Assembly: GCF_009862785.1 (NCBI RefSeq)
Contig: NZ_WWHU01000001.1
Span: forward strand, 992,001-1,056,000
Source: Gordonia sp. SID5947
GTDB lineage: Bacteria; Actinomycetota; Actinomycetes; Mycobacteriales; Mycobacteriaceae
Direction: 5' to 3'
Length of the DNA stretch: 64,000 bases
Every line of letters begins with the position of its first letter. Positions within the stretch are counted from its first letter, which is position 1. A program made the translations under genes and the position numbers. Positions 20,292-29,713 of this stretch are shown here, piece by piece. The notes beneath the pieces were generated by a model that was not told the origin of the DNA, ran no database searches, and saw only the letters and a program-made list of their open reading frames with translations.

Positions 20292-21491
20292 CTATTCCGG
20301 ATCGGAAGGTGATCGCGTCGGCTGCAGGGCTTCTCCGCCCTGCCTCTCCGTCGGGACCTCGTAGGAGAGTTCGCGGGCGACCCGCGACGTGACCTCGGGG
20401 GCAACCGGCTTGCGGGCGACCGCCTCGGCTTCGGCGACCGCCTGCGCGACCTTCGGATCCGACGCCAACGAGAACCAATCCTCCGTCTCGGACTCGTCGA
20501 ACGTGCTTGGTTCGTCGTTGCTCGGCGGTTCGTAACGGAACACCCCGTCGTCGCCCTGCACGCCGAAGGACTTCGCGAAACCCTGCAGCGCCGAACCGAA
20601 GTCGGACGGGATGACCCAGACCTTGCTCCCCTCCCCCTTCGCCATCTCGGGGAGCTGCTGCAGATATTGGTACGCCAGCAGTTCCGGCGTGGGCTTGCTC
20701 GCCTTGATCGCCGCGAACGTCTTCTCGATGGCCTTCGCCTCACCCTGAGCGTTCAGATACGCCGCGGCGCGATCGCCCTGAGCACGCAGGATCCGCGATT
20801 GGCGCTCGGCCTCGGCGCCCAGGATCGCGGCCTGTTTGGCGCCCTCGGCCGCGAGGATCTGACTCTGCTTGTTGCCTTCCGCGGTCTTGATGGCCGACTC
20901 CCGCTGACCCTCGGCGGCCAGGATCGTCGCCCGCTTCTCCCGATCTGCCTTCATCTGCTTCTCCATCGATTCCTGAATCGACGGAGGCGGCATGATGCTC
21001 TTCAGCTCGACGCGCGCCACCCGGAGACCCCAACGTCCGGTGGCCTCGTCGAGGACGCCGCGCAGCTGGCCGTTGATGGAGTCGCGTGAGGTGAGCGTCT
21101 CCTCGAGGGTCATTCCGCCGACCACGTTGCGCAGGGTGGTGATGGTCAGCTGTTCGACGCCGGCGATGTAGTCGTCGATCTCGTAGACAGCGGACCTCGG
21201 GTTGGTCACCTGGAAGTAGACGACCGTGTCGATCGACAGGGTCAAGTTGTCCTCGGTGATGACCGGCTGCGGTGGGAACGAGACGACCCGCTCACGGATG
21301 TCCACACGGGCGCGGATCCGGTCGATGAAGGGCAGCAACAACGTCAGCTGGCCCGACACCGTCCGCGTGTAACGCCCGAGCCGCTCGATGACGGCGGCCT
21401 CCGCCTGCGGGATGAGCGCCACAGACTTCACCAGCACCACCACGACCAGCAGGACCACCAGGGCCAGCACGATCAATCCGGCATACTCCAT
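20292..21491 (-). CDS. SPFH/band 7 (stomatin/QmcA-like) membrane protein
   Basis: A 399-residue protein with one N-terminal membrane helix (residues 4-25) and an SPFH domain (EAAVIERLGRYTRTVSGQL, FPPQPVITEDNLTLSIDTVVYF, RDSINGQLRGVLDEATGRWG). A long Ala/Glu-rich coiled coil follows (residues about 190-265, with repeats such as ILAAEGQRES and ILAAEGAKQA), then an acidic tail. SPFH proteins form large membrane rings that organise proteases and microdomains. The NfeD-like gene ends 6 nt upstream, the usual SPFH/NfeD operon, as in Rv1488-Rv1487. Confidence 0.93.
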   Translation of the reverse strand: MEYAGLIVLALVVLLVVVVLVKSVALIPQAEAAVIERLGRYTRTVSGQLTLLLPFIDRIRARVDIRERVVSFPPQPVITEDNLTLSIDTVVYFQVTNPRSAVYEIDDYIAGVEQLTITTLRNVVGGMTLEETLTSRDSINGQLRGVLDEATGRWGLRVARVELKSIMPPPSIQESMEKQMKADREKRATILAAEGQRESAIKTAEGNKQSQILAAEGAKQAAILGAEAERQSRILRAQGDRAAAYLNAQGEAKAIEKTFAAIKASKPTPELLAYQYLQQLPEMAKGEGSKVWVIPSDFGSALQGFAKSFGVQGDDGVFRYEPPSNDEPSTFDESETEDWFSLASDPKVAQAVAEAEAVARKPVAPEVTSRVARELSYEVPTERQGGEALQPTRSPSDPE

Positions 21492-21497
21492 GACACG

Positions 21498-21926
21498 TCA
21501 TCCCTTCCATACGACTGCGGTGGCACCGTCGATCTGCACCACGGTCACTTCTATCCCGGGTTCGATCACCTCGCCCGCCTCGAGCGCACGCGCCGACCAC
21601 ACCTCACCGCCGATCTTCACGCGACCGTCGTGCTCGTCCACGCGCTCGGTGACCAGAGCGTGACGGCCTTCGAGTGCCTCGGTGTTGGTGAGCACCGGCG
21701 GTCGGCTGAGCATGTGGCGCCGTGCGACGGGGCGTGCCACCGCGAGCAACAGCACCGAGACGACCGCAAAGGTCACGGCATCGACCCAGAGAGGCGGATC
21801 GAACACCAGGTCGACGCCCGCCGCTGCCAGCGCTCCACCACCCAGCATCAACAACACCAGGTCGCCGACGAACATCTCGGCGATCACCAGGAGAATCGCG
21901 GCAACCAACCACAACAACGCGGTCAT
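21498..21926 (-). CDS. NfeD-like membrane protein with OB domain
   Basis: A 142-residue short-form NfeD. Two or three N-terminal membrane segments (LLWLVAAILLVIAEMFVGDLVLLMLGGGALAA region and VDAVTFAVVSVLLLAVARPV) precede a C-terminal OB-fold (ALEGRHALVTERV, GRVKIGGEVWSARAL, GIEVTVVQIDGATAVV). Such proteins are obligate neighbours and probable partners of SPFH proteins. ATG start at 21926. Confidence 0.9.
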   Translation of the reverse strand: MTALLWLVAAILLVIAEMFVGDLVLLMLGGGALAAAGVDLVFDPPLWVDAVTFAVVSVLLLAVARPVARRHMLSRPPVLTNTEALEGRHALVTERVDEHDGRVKIGGEVWSARALEAGEVIEPGIEVTVVQIDGATAVVWKG

Positions 21927-21988
21927 GACACCAGTGTGCCAGAGATCACGCTACGGGCCGCCGGACGAGTCGGTGTGCCTGCCGCGTC

Positions 21989-22855
21989 TCAGACGTCGTC
22001 GCCGGCGGCCGTGACGAAGTCGATCAGTTGTTCCACCGAGCGCAGCAGATCCACTTCCAGGTCACGGAAGTCACGGGCCCCGGCAAGGACTCTCCGCCAG
22101 CCATCCTGTGGTGTACCCCACCGCAATTCGCGACAGACACCGGTCTTCCAGTCGGTTCCGCGGGGAATCTGCGGCCATGCGGCGATCCCTACGGAGGCGG
22201 GCTTCACCGCCTCCCACACATCGATGTAGGGATGCCCGCAGACGAGGACGTGCTCTCCCACCGATCCGGTCAGCCGCATCTCCTTGGACCCGGCAACCAG
22301 GTGGTCGACGAGGACACCGGCGCGCCGATGCGCTCCGGGCTCGAATGCATCGAGGGTCGCGGCCAGGTTGTCGAGCCCGTCCAGACTCTCGACCACCACG
22401 CCCTCGGCCCGCAGGTCGGCGCCCCAGACACGTTCGACGAGGGTCGCGTCGTGGACCCCTTCGACAAAGATCCGACTCGCCCGCGCGGTACGGGCGCGCC
22501 TTGTCGGGGCGACACGGGACCCGGACGCGGTCGTGGTGCGCGCCTGCGGGCCCCGGGTGCGCGGACGAACCAGGGTCACCGGCTTCCCGTCGATCAGGAA
22601 CGCAGCGGGATGCATCAGGAAGACCCGGGTGGCGCCCCGACGGTCCTCCAACCGGACCAGGTCGCCCGAGTAGCTCTTCTCCAGTCCCACGACCGCCCCG
22701 CAGAATCCGGTCGCCGCGTCCTCGACGACGAGGTCCCGCTCGGCGGCCACCTCCGGAGCACGTGGCTTGGCCTTCCGCGGGCTCGCCAACACATCTCGTC
22801 CATAACGGTCATCGGTCACGGAGAGCCACGGTAAGACGTCGACCGCTCGAACCAC
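21989..22855 (-). CDS. DUF3097 family protein
   Basis: A 288-residue actinobacterial conserved protein corresponding by position to Rv1486c. Family-like segments are VTDDRYGRDVL, GFCGAVVGLEKSYSGDLVRLED, RVFLMHPAAFLIDGKPVTLV, RIFVEGVHDATLVERVWG, HVLVCGHPYIDVWEAVKP and WKTGVCREL. FVEGVHDATLVERVWG resembles a TOPRIM-type acidic motif, which is speculation. The listed GTG at 22855 is the longest start. GTG 22819, which begins at VTDDRYGRDVL, may be the true one. Neither has a strong ribosome site. Function is unknown. Confidence 0.82.
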   Translation of the reverse strand: MVRAVDVLPWLSVTDDRYGRDVLASPRKAKPRAPEVAAERDLVVEDAATGFCGAVVGLEKSYSGDLVRLEDRRGATRVFLMHPAAFLIDGKPVTLVRPRTRGPQARTTTASGSRVAPTRRARTARASRIFVEGVHDATLVERVWGADLRAEGVVVESLDGLDNLAATLDAFEPGAHRRAGVLVDHLVAGSKEMRLTGSVGEHVLVCGHPYIDVWEAVKPASVGIAAWPQIPRGTDWKTGVCRELRWGTPQDGWRRVLAGARDFRDLEVDLLRSVEQLIDFVTAAGDDV

Positions 22856-22910
22856 GCCGAGCCACGCCGGGTTTCCCGGAATCCGACCGCTCGCCTATCG
22901 TAGAAAACCT

Positions 22911-23723
22911 ATGACCAGCACCGACCTCTTCGTCTCCGGCCCACCCGCATGGCCGGGCTGCGCGCTGGGCGCATGGGCCGCGGCCTGGCTCGGCGGCCGG
23001 TGCGCACCCGACGACGTGACCGACACCATGTCCGAGTTCGCCGCGGGTCACATCGTCGTCGACCCCGAGGGAATCGTGGACGTCGCGGACGGTAGAGACG
23101 CGCGTCTGGCCTTGCTCACGATCCTCCGCAGGGCGCGGCAGATCGAGGCCCGCCTGCCGACATCGGGTGCCCCGCAAGGCCTTCCACCCGAACCCGCCAC
23201 CGCCGCAGCACTCGACGCCGGCGAGATCCTGTTGATCCACGGCGATGCCGCGACGGCCCCGACGATCGGGCTGATCCCGACGCTGGACGGAGAGACGTGC
23301 CGTTGGACGGTCCATCGCTTTCGTGATGCGCTTCCGGCTCTCCAGCCCGAGCCCCTCGGCCAGGTGGAGTACGACCTGCGTGAGGCGATCAGGGAGACCG
23401 CGACGATCATCAGCGGCCTCGGCAGCGGCGGTTCTCGGCACGGCGGCACCGAGTTGCGTGCCACGCTCGCCGTTCTCACAGGGCGCCACCAGGTGATCCT
23501 TCCGCCGCACGACGACCCCCGCGCCACCCGGGTCATCGATTCCGCCGCCCGTGTGGAGGCGATCATCACGCTGGCGGGTGCGCACGCCCCGACATTCGGC
23601 GTGACGGCGCGCCACGTCGAGACCGGGGACGCCCGCCTACGGCGCCTTGCAGGTCTGGCCCGAGCGGCACGGGCGGCGGCGGTCAATCGGGTGATCGCCG
23701 AGCACCTTCCGGCCGACCGCTGA
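22911..23723 (+). CDS. Unrecognised conserved-looking protein
   Basis: A 270-residue soluble protein that I cannot assign. The N-terminus is small-residue-rich (GCALGAWAAAWLGGRCAPDDV) and the middle is acidic and mixed alpha/beta (AGHIVVDPEGIVDVADGRDARLAL). A region at residues 150-200 contains LREAIRETATIISGLGSGGSRHGGTELRATLAVL, split here by my reading into a helix, a Gly/Ser loop and a helix. The C-terminus is Ala/Arg-rich and helical. It has no signal peptide or membrane span. TATCGT (22896-22901) 9 nt before the ATG may be its -10. It is divergent from DUF3097 and convergent with hemH. Confidence 0.6.
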   Translation: MTSTDLFVSGPPAWPGCALGAWAAAWLGGRCAPDDVTDTMSEFAAGHIVVDPEGIVDVADGRDARLALLTILRRARQIEARLPTSGAPQGLPPEPATAAALDAGEILLIHGDAATAPTIGLIPTLDGETCRWTVHRFRDALPALQPEPLGQVEYDLREAIRETATIISGLGSGGSRHGGTELRATLAVLTGRHQVILPPHDDPRATRVIDSAARVEAIITLAGAHAPTFGVTARHVETGDARLRRLAGLARAARAAAVNRVIAEHLPADR

Positions 23724-23767
23724 CACGTCCCACCGTGACGGTGGACCGGCGATCGGGCTGCGGCCGG

Positions 23768-24841
23768 TCAGGCCGGCGCCTGCGGGCGGGCCACTGGCAC
23801 ACAGCAATCCGGGCGACAGATCCGCCCGTTGTCGCCGCAACCCATCGCCGTGAGATCGCCGCGCCCATCGGCATACCGCTCGACAAGGCCCGCGATCATC
23901 TCGACGAATCGCGGATCGGTGCCGACGGTGTCGGCCCGCACATAGTCGAGGCCGAGTCGCTCCGCGACCTCCGCGGCCTCGTTGTCGAGATCCCAGATCA
24001 CCTCGAGATGATCCGAGATGAATCCGACCGGGTACACGACAACCTGACGAACACCCTGTCCGGCAAGGCTTTCCAGGTGGTCGCAGATGTCGGGCTCGAG
24101 CCACGGCACCTGCGGCGGGCCTGAACGTGACTGCCAGACCTGGTCGAACTGCCGGGCGCCGACCGCATCGGCGACCGCCGCCGACGCCGCGTGGACCTGT
24201 GCCGAATACCGGCCGCCACCCTCGGCGGCCGGACCGGCGGCGCGATCGGCAGACGTCGGGACCGAATGCGCGGTGAACACCAGGCGAGGTTCGACGTCGC
24301 CGGTCGGCAACTCGTCCATGGCCCGACGGACCGCGTCGGCACCTGCCGCGACCATGGCCGGCTGGTCCCAATAGTGCGGAAGTTTGCGCAGCACCACCGG
24401 ATCCTGCGCGCTCGCCGGCACCGCAGCGGCCAGGGCATCGACCGCCCGGGCGATGTCCTCGTGATACTGGCGACAGCCCGAATAGCCCGCCCAGGCCGAT
24501 GTCGGGAACACCACTATCCGTCGATGCCCGTCTCGGTACATCGCCACCAGGGTGTCCTCGACAAGCGGATGCCAGTTGCGATTACCGAAGTAGACCGGCA
24601 ATTCGCTGCCGCGGTCGGCGAGCGCCGAGCGCAACGCGCCGATCATCTCGATGTTGAGCCGGTTGATCGGTGAGACACCGCCGAAGTGGAGATAATGTTC
24701 CGCGACCGCCTCGAGGCGCTCACGGGGAACCCCCCGGCCACGAGTGACGTTCTCCAGGAACGGCATCACGTCGTCGGGTCCGTCCGGTCCACCGAAGCTC
24801 AGGAACAGAACGGCGTCGAAGCGCTGCGCGGACGCGTCCAC
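23768..24841 (-). CDS. hemH: Ferrochelatase, with C-terminal cysteine cluster
   Basis: Inserts iron into a porphyrin at the end of haem synthesis. In actinobacteria the substrate is coproporphyrin III (CpfC route). The 357-residue product has LFLSFGGPDGPDDVMPFLENV (residues about 12-32), HYLHFGGVSPINRLN, FPTSAWAGYSGCRQYHEDI with the catalytic-side region, FTAHSVP (metal-site histidine) and YPVGFISDHLEVIWDLD (the conserved His/Glu helix). The tail CGDNGRICRPDCC has four cysteines suited to the [2Fe-2S] cluster reported for mycobacterial enzymes. The GTG at 24841 shares one base with the inhA stop (TAGTG). An upstream open extension lies inside inhA and is not real. Confidence 0.95.
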   Translation of the reverse strand: MDASAQRFDAVLFLSFGGPDGPDDVMPFLENVTRGRGVPRERLEAVAEHYLHFGGVSPINRLNIEMIGALRSALADRGSELPVYFGNRNWHPLVEDTLVAMYRDGHRRIVVFPTSAWAGYSGCRQYHEDIARAVDALAAAVPASAQDPVVLRKLPHYWDQPAMVAAGADAVRRAMDELPTGDVEPRLVFTAHSVPTSADRAAGPAAEGGGRYSAQVHAASAAVADAVGARQFDQVWQSRSGPPQVPWLEPDICDHLESLAGQGVRQVVVYPVGFISDHLEVIWDLDNEAAEVAERLGLDYVRADTVGTDPRFVEMIAGLVERYADGRGDLTAMGCGDNGRICRPDCCVPVARPQAPA

Positions 24842-25674
24842 TAGCCGGTGAAATTCTCCGGGAACCAGGTGTTGTGGCTCGCACCGCCGTCGACATAGAC
24901 GATCGAACCCGTGGTGCCCGGCAACCAGTCGGAGAGCAACGCGCACACCGACTTGGCGACCACGGTCGGGTCGTCCACATCCCAGCCGATCGGCGAGGCC
25001 CCGTCCCAGTAGGTGTTGAGCATGTTCAGTTGCTTCGCGTCGTCGGTGGCGGTCCCGGCGATGGCCTTGGCGGCCAGCGTCTTGATCGGCCCGGCGGCAA
25101 CCAGATTGGACCGGATTCGCTTGGCGGTGCCCACCTCGCGAGCCACATAGCGATTGACCGACTCGAGCGCCGCCTTGGCGACACCCATCCAGTTGTAATA
25201 CGGCAGTGCCGTACGCGGATCGAAGTCCATGCCGACGATGGAGCCGCCCTCGTTCATGGCAGGCAGTACGGCACGGGCCAGCGATGCGTAGCTCCACGCG
25301 GAGATCTCGAACGCCTTGGCCGCGTCAGGTCCCGGCCCTTCGAGGAACGGCACGGCCTCGGGGCCCATCAGCGTCCGGGGGGCGAACGCGATCGAATGCA
25401 TCACACCGTCGATGCCCTCCGGTGCGAGCTCCTTGACCTTGTCCGCCAAGGTGTTCAGATCGTCCTCACTGGTGATGTCGAGACCGATCGCGGGCGGCAC
25501 CTCCTGCGGAAGCCGCTTGGCGATCCGGTCGATCAGCCTCAGCCGTTCCGGGATACCGGTGATGATCACCTTGGCGCCCTGCTCCTGTGCCATGGCCGCC
25601 GCATGAAACGCGATGGACGCATCGGTGATGATGCCGGTGATGAGGACGGTCTTGCCGTCGAGAATTCCTGTCAC
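24841..25674 (-). CDS. inhA: Enoyl-ACP reductase InhA (isoniazid/ethionamide target family)
   Basis: NADH-dependent trans-2-enoyl-ACP reductase of FAS-II, which elongates meromycolate precursors (277 aa). The cofactor site shows [10 protein letters not shown] (residues 14-23; the Ile21 position is Ile) and HSIAF with Ser94 at the position changed in isoniazid resistance. The catalytic Tyr and Lys are Y160 and K167 in [17 protein letters not shown], equivalents of Tyr158/Lys165. CAGGAG 6 nt before the GTG sets the start. It lies 39 nt downstream of mabA and abuts hemH, the classic mabA-inhA-hemZ order, which supports a mycolic-acid organism. Confidence 0.97.
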   Translation of the reverse strand: MTGILDGKTVLITGIITDASIAFHAAAMAQEQGAKVIITGIPERLRLIDRIAKRLPQEVPPAIGLDITSEDDLNTLADKVKELAPEGIDGVMHSIAFAPRTLMGPEAVPFLEGPGPDAAKAFEISAWSYASLARAVLPAMNEGGSIVGMDFDPRTALPYYNWMGVAKAALESVNRYVAREVGTAKRIRSNLVAAGPIKTLAAKAIAGTATDDAKQLNMLNTYWDGASPIGWDVDDPTVVAKSVCALLSDWLPGTTGSIVYVDGGASHNTWFPENFTG

Positions 25675-25713
25675 GGTTCGCTCCTGAGTGTCTGGTGGTC
25701 CGAGGTGAAAAGG

Positions 25714-26466
<753 letters not shown>

Positions 26467-26495
26467 TCACTGTTCTCATGTCAATGTGGTCGCTC

Positions 26496-27470
26496 TCAGG
26501 GCAGGCGCCGATTGATGGCCAGGGCCGCGAACGCCGAGAGAAGCGCTAACAAGGTACCGGCGATCAGCCACGGACGGGAATTGTCGCCGCGGCGTTTCTC
26601 GTAACCGATCTGCTGTTGGAGAGTCTCGTAGACCTTGTTGAGCTCGTCCAGGCTCGACGCCGTGAAGAACTGTCCGCCACTGAGATTGGCGATCTTGCGC
26701 AGCGACTCGTCGTCGACCGGGACCGGTACCTGATCGCCCTCGAGATCGACGGTCCCGCTCATGGTGCCGAAGGAGATGCTCGACACCGGGATCTTCTCCT
26801 CCTTGGCCTTGCGCGCCGCGGTGAACGCGCCGCGCGGATCGTCGGGATCGTCGGGCATCGTCTCCTTGCCGTCGGACAAGAGGACGACCCGTGCGGGCGG
26901 CGCCGCCGCATCTCCACCGAGGACCGCATTGAGGGTCTTGATCTGCTGGATAGCCGCGAAGATCCCCTCCCCGGTCGCGGTCTTGTCGTCGAGCCGCAGT
27001 TTGTCGACCGCTTCCTTGGTCGCGTTGTGATCCGGCGTCGGCGACACCAGGGTCGACGCGGTGCCGGCGTACGAGATCAGGCCGAGGTTGATGCCGTCGG
27101 TCAGCTCGTCTGCGAACTTCCGCGCCGCGTCCTGGGCGGCCTTGATACGCGACGGCGAGACGTCCGTGGCGTTCATCGACCGCGACACATCCATCACGAG
27201 GATGACCGTGGCCTTGTTGCGTGGCACACGACGGTCCGCCTGGGGTGCGGCGACCCCGACGACGAGCAGGATGAGTGCGACCAGCAGCAGTGCGATGGGG
27301 ACATGGCGCCAGCGGTTGCGCTGCGGGGGTGCGACACGATTGAGGAGGTCGAGGTTCGCGAACGTCAGTGCGCGCTTGCGCCGCAGCCGCTGGACGTAGA
27401 CATAGGCGGCGCCGAGTGCGGCCACGACCAGGAGCAGCAAGAGCCACCATGGGCTCGCCAGGAACGACAC
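26496..27470 (-). CDS. VWA-domain membrane protein (Rv1481-like)
   Basis: A 324-residue protein with a membrane segment at about residues 7-26, a second near 55-75 (PIALLLVALILLVVGVAA), a von Willebrand A domain and a C-terminal membrane anchor (WLIAGTLLALLSAFAALAI). The MIDAS metal site reads DVSRSM (about residue 97), with T and D partners in TATGEG and LLSDGKETMP. Such proteins work with MoxR ATPases and DUF58 proteins in envelope-associated chaperone systems. GTG 27470 gives a 7-nt gap to the DUF58 stop. A TTG at 27518 would overlap DUF58 by 41 nt and add an unconserved N-terminus. Confidence 0.88.
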   Translation of the reverse strand: MSFLASPWWLLLLLVVAALGAAYVYVQRLRRKRALTFANLDLLNRVAPPQRNRWRHVPIALLLVALILLVVGVAAPQADRRVPRNKATVILVMDVSRSMNATDVSPSRIKAAQDAARKFADELTDGINLGLISYAGTASTLVSPTPDHNATKEAVDKLRLDDKTATGEGIFAAIQQIKTLNAVLGGDAAAPPARVVLLSDGKETMPDDPDDPRGAFTAARKAKEEKIPVSSISFGTMSGTVDLEGDQVPVPVDDESLRKIANLSGGQFFTASSLDELNKVYETLQQQIGYEKRRGDNSRPWLIAGTLLALLSAFAALAINRRLP

Positions 27471-27477
27471 GCCGGCG

Positions 27478-28416
27478 TCACCCGACCCCGGCGGCCAGGC
27501 CGCGACGACGCTGGGCAACGAATTTGACGGTGTCGGTGATCCAGTCGCGATCGGTCGACAGGCTCAGGACGGGACCTCCGCAACTACGGATCGTGCGGTG
27601 CACCTTCTGCTGGTGGGCGCGGGCGGCGGACGCGAAATCCCGGCGGACCGCAGGCGTGATCGTGAGCTCCCGGACCTCGCCGGATTCGGCGTCGGCGAGC
27701 GTCACCTCGCCGATGTCGGGCAGTTCGAGATCACGCGGATCGAGCACCTCCACGGCGAGTAGCTCGTGATGCGCCCCGATCGCCCGCAATGACCGTTCCC
27801 AGTCGATCGGCCCGAGGAAGTCACTGATCACCACGGCGAGGCCACGGCGTCGCTGCGGCCGACGCAGTGCCTCTATCCCCGCGTGCAGGTCGCCGCGCAC
27901 GCCGGTCGACGCACGTGACGTGGTCGCAATGGCCTTGAGCAGGTTCTGCGCATGCGCACGACCGCTGCGTGCGGGCACCCGCACCAGCTGATCCCCGGTC
28001 ACGACGATCGCACCGTGGCGATTGCCACCGCCGGAGGTGAGATGCACCAGCGCCGCCGCTGCCGCGACCGCCAGGTCGCGTTTTGTGCAGTTGACCGTGC
28101 CGAAATCGAGGCTCGCCGACATGTCGACGACCAACCACGTCTCTAGTTCGCGGTCGGCGATCATCTGCCGCACGTGCGGCTGGGTGGTGCGCGCGGTCAC
28201 CGACCACTCCATCCGACGGATGTCGTCGCCGGGTTGATATGGCCGCGCCTCCCCGGGCTCGGATCCGGGACCCGGGATCAGGCCGAGATGCTCCCCCTGC
28301 AGCACGCCGTCGAGCTTGCGGCGCACGGTCAGCTCCAGCGTCCGCAAAGCGGCGGTGAGCTGCGGTTCGGACAGCAGCCCGGCGCCGAGCGACGGCAGCT
28401 CGTTATTGGCCGGCAT
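27478..28416 (-). CDS. DUF58 protein of the MoxR system (Rv1480-like)
   Basis: A 312-residue cytosolic protein. The DUF58 signature ARPYQPGDDIRRMEWSVTAR lies near residues 57-76. A VWA-like second half starts at WLVVDMSASLDFGT (DxSxS) and continues with GGNRHGAIVVTGD and LAVVISDFLGPIDW. There is no membrane span, unlike many DUF58 proteins. It overlaps the moxR end by 14 nt, so translation is probably coupled. With MoxR and the VWA protein it forms a conserved but poorly understood envelope-stress module. Confidence 0.9.
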   Translation of the reverse strand: MPANNELPSLGAGLLSEPQLTAALRTLELTVRRKLDGVLQGEHLGLIPGPGSEPGEARPYQPGDDIRRMEWSVTARTTQPHVRQMIADRELETWLVVDMSASLDFGTVNCTKRDLAVAAAAALVHLTSGGGNRHGAIVVTGDQLVRVPARSGRAHAQNLLKAIATTSRASTGVRGDLHAGIEALRRPQRRRGLAVVISDFLGPIDWERSLRAIGAHHELLAVEVLDPRDLELPDIGEVTLADAESGEVRELTITPAVRRDFASAARAHQQKVHRTIRSCGGPVLSLSTDRDWITDTVKFVAQRRRGLAAGVG

Positions 28417-29593
28417 ACCGTGGCGGCGCCTGGTTCACCGCAGCACCATTGGTCTGACCCGGATGCTGTTGCGGTGCATGTTGATTGGCGGCTTGGCCGG
28501 GAGCCGGCGGCGGGCCGGCCGGTGCCGCGGGAGGCCCGGAGTAGGAGGCAGGCGCGACCGGCTGTGCGCCGACCTGCGGCAGCCCGACCGTCTGCAGCAC
28601 GCGGGTGATCACCTGATCGGCGTCCACCTCGTCGGCGAGCGCGTCGTAGCTGAGCACCAGGCGGTGGCGGAGGACGTCGGGGATGATCTCGACGACGTCC
28701 TGCGGGATCACATAGTCACGGCCGCGCACCAGCGCGAGCGCCCGTGCGGCCGCGACGATCCCGAGGGTTGCGCGCGGCGAGGCCCCGTAGGAGAGCCAGG
28801 CAGCGACGTCGGACATCCCGAGTTCGGCCGGACGCCGGGTGGCGTTGATGACCCGGACCACGTAGTCGACGAGCGCGTGGTGGACGAAGACGTCGGCGGC
28901 GGTCCGCTGCAGCCGGATCATCGTCTCCGGGTCGAGGATCTGCGACGCGGTCGGTGGGACGTTGCCCATGCGGTAGACGATCTCGCGTTCTTCCTCGACC
29001 GTCGGATAATCGACCAGGACCTTGAAGAGGAAACGGTCTCGCTGCGCTTCCGGCAGCGGGTAGACGCCCTCGTTCTCGATCGGGTTCTGCGTCGCCATCA
29101 CCAGGAACGGATCAGGCATGGGATAGGTGGTGCCGCCGATCGAGACATGCCGTTCGGCCATCACCTCGAGCAGCGCCGACTGCACCTTCGCCGGCGCGCG
29201 GTTGATCTCGTCGGCCAGCAGGAAGTTGGCCACCACGGGTCCGAGTTCGGTGTCGAACTCCTCGCGGCCCTGACGGTAGATGCGGGTACCGATGAGGTCG
29301 GTGGGCACGAGGTCGGGGGTGAACTGCACGCGGGAGAACGAGCCGCCGACGACGTTGGCAAAGGTCTCCACCGCGAGGGTCTTGGCCACGCCGGGCACAC
29401 CCTCGAGCAGGATGTGGCCGCGCGCGAGCAGGCCGACCAGGATGCGCTCGACGAGCGCGTCCTGTCCGACGATGACCCGTTTCACCTCGTAGATCGCTCG
29501 TTCCAGCAGCTTGACGTCAGCGTCGGACAGCGAGACCGATCCGTCGCGGCCGGCTCCGCCCGCGGGTTCGGCAGGGGGATGCGAAGAGGTCAA
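28403..29593 (-). CDS. moxR: MoxR-family AAA+ ATPase
   Basis: A 396-residue AAA+ chaperone-like ATPase, the Rv1479 (moxR1) type. Walker A is LLEGVPGVAKT near residue 67, Walker B LLADEINRAP near 124, sensor 1 VMATQNPIENEGVYPLPEAQ near 164, and the lid contains YGASPRATLG. The tail from about residue 350 is a Pro/Gln/Ala-rich linker, probably disordered. I chose the TTG at 29593 because AAGGAG (29605-29600) is 6 nt upstream and the product begins like MoxR1. The ATG at 29611 has no ribosome site. It heads moxR-DUF58-VWA-mabA-inhA-hemH. Confidence 0.93.
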   Translation of the reverse strand: MTSSHPPAEPAGGAGRDGSVSLSDADVKLLERAIYEVKRVIVGQDALVERILVGLLARGHILLEGVPGVAKTLAVETFANVVGGSFSRVQFTPDLVPTDLIGTRIYRQGREEFDTELGPVVANFLLADEINRAPAKVQSALLEVMAERHVSIGGTTYPMPDPFLVMATQNPIENEGVYPLPEAQRDRFLFKVLVDYPTVEEEREIVYRMGNVPPTASQILDPETMIRLQRTAADVFVHHALVDYVVRVINATRRPAELGMSDVAAWLSYGASPRATLGIVAAARALALVRGRDYVIPQDVVEIIPDVLRHRLVLSYDALADEVDADQVITRVLQTVGLPQVGAQPVAPASYSGPPAAPAGPPPAPGQAANQHAPQQHPGQTNGAAVNQAPPRYAGQ

Positions 29594-29713
29594 CCGGTGC
29601 TCCTTGTTCATCTACGTGTCGCGCAGCAATGTGGGGCGGCCTGTCGTGTCGCTGCCAGCGTAGTCGCGTTGCCTGAACGGTGGCCAAGAAGGGGTCGTCC
29701 GGACGGGCGCGAC

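Noticed and set aside
23724..23767. Small hairpins between convergent genes (CCACCG/CGGTGG and GCCGG repeats)
   Set aside because: The stems are short and lack a T-run, so I could not support a terminator call.
24842..25297. Long N-terminal extension of hemH
   Set aside because: It lies inside inhA in another frame. GTG 24841 gives the normal ferrochelatase length.
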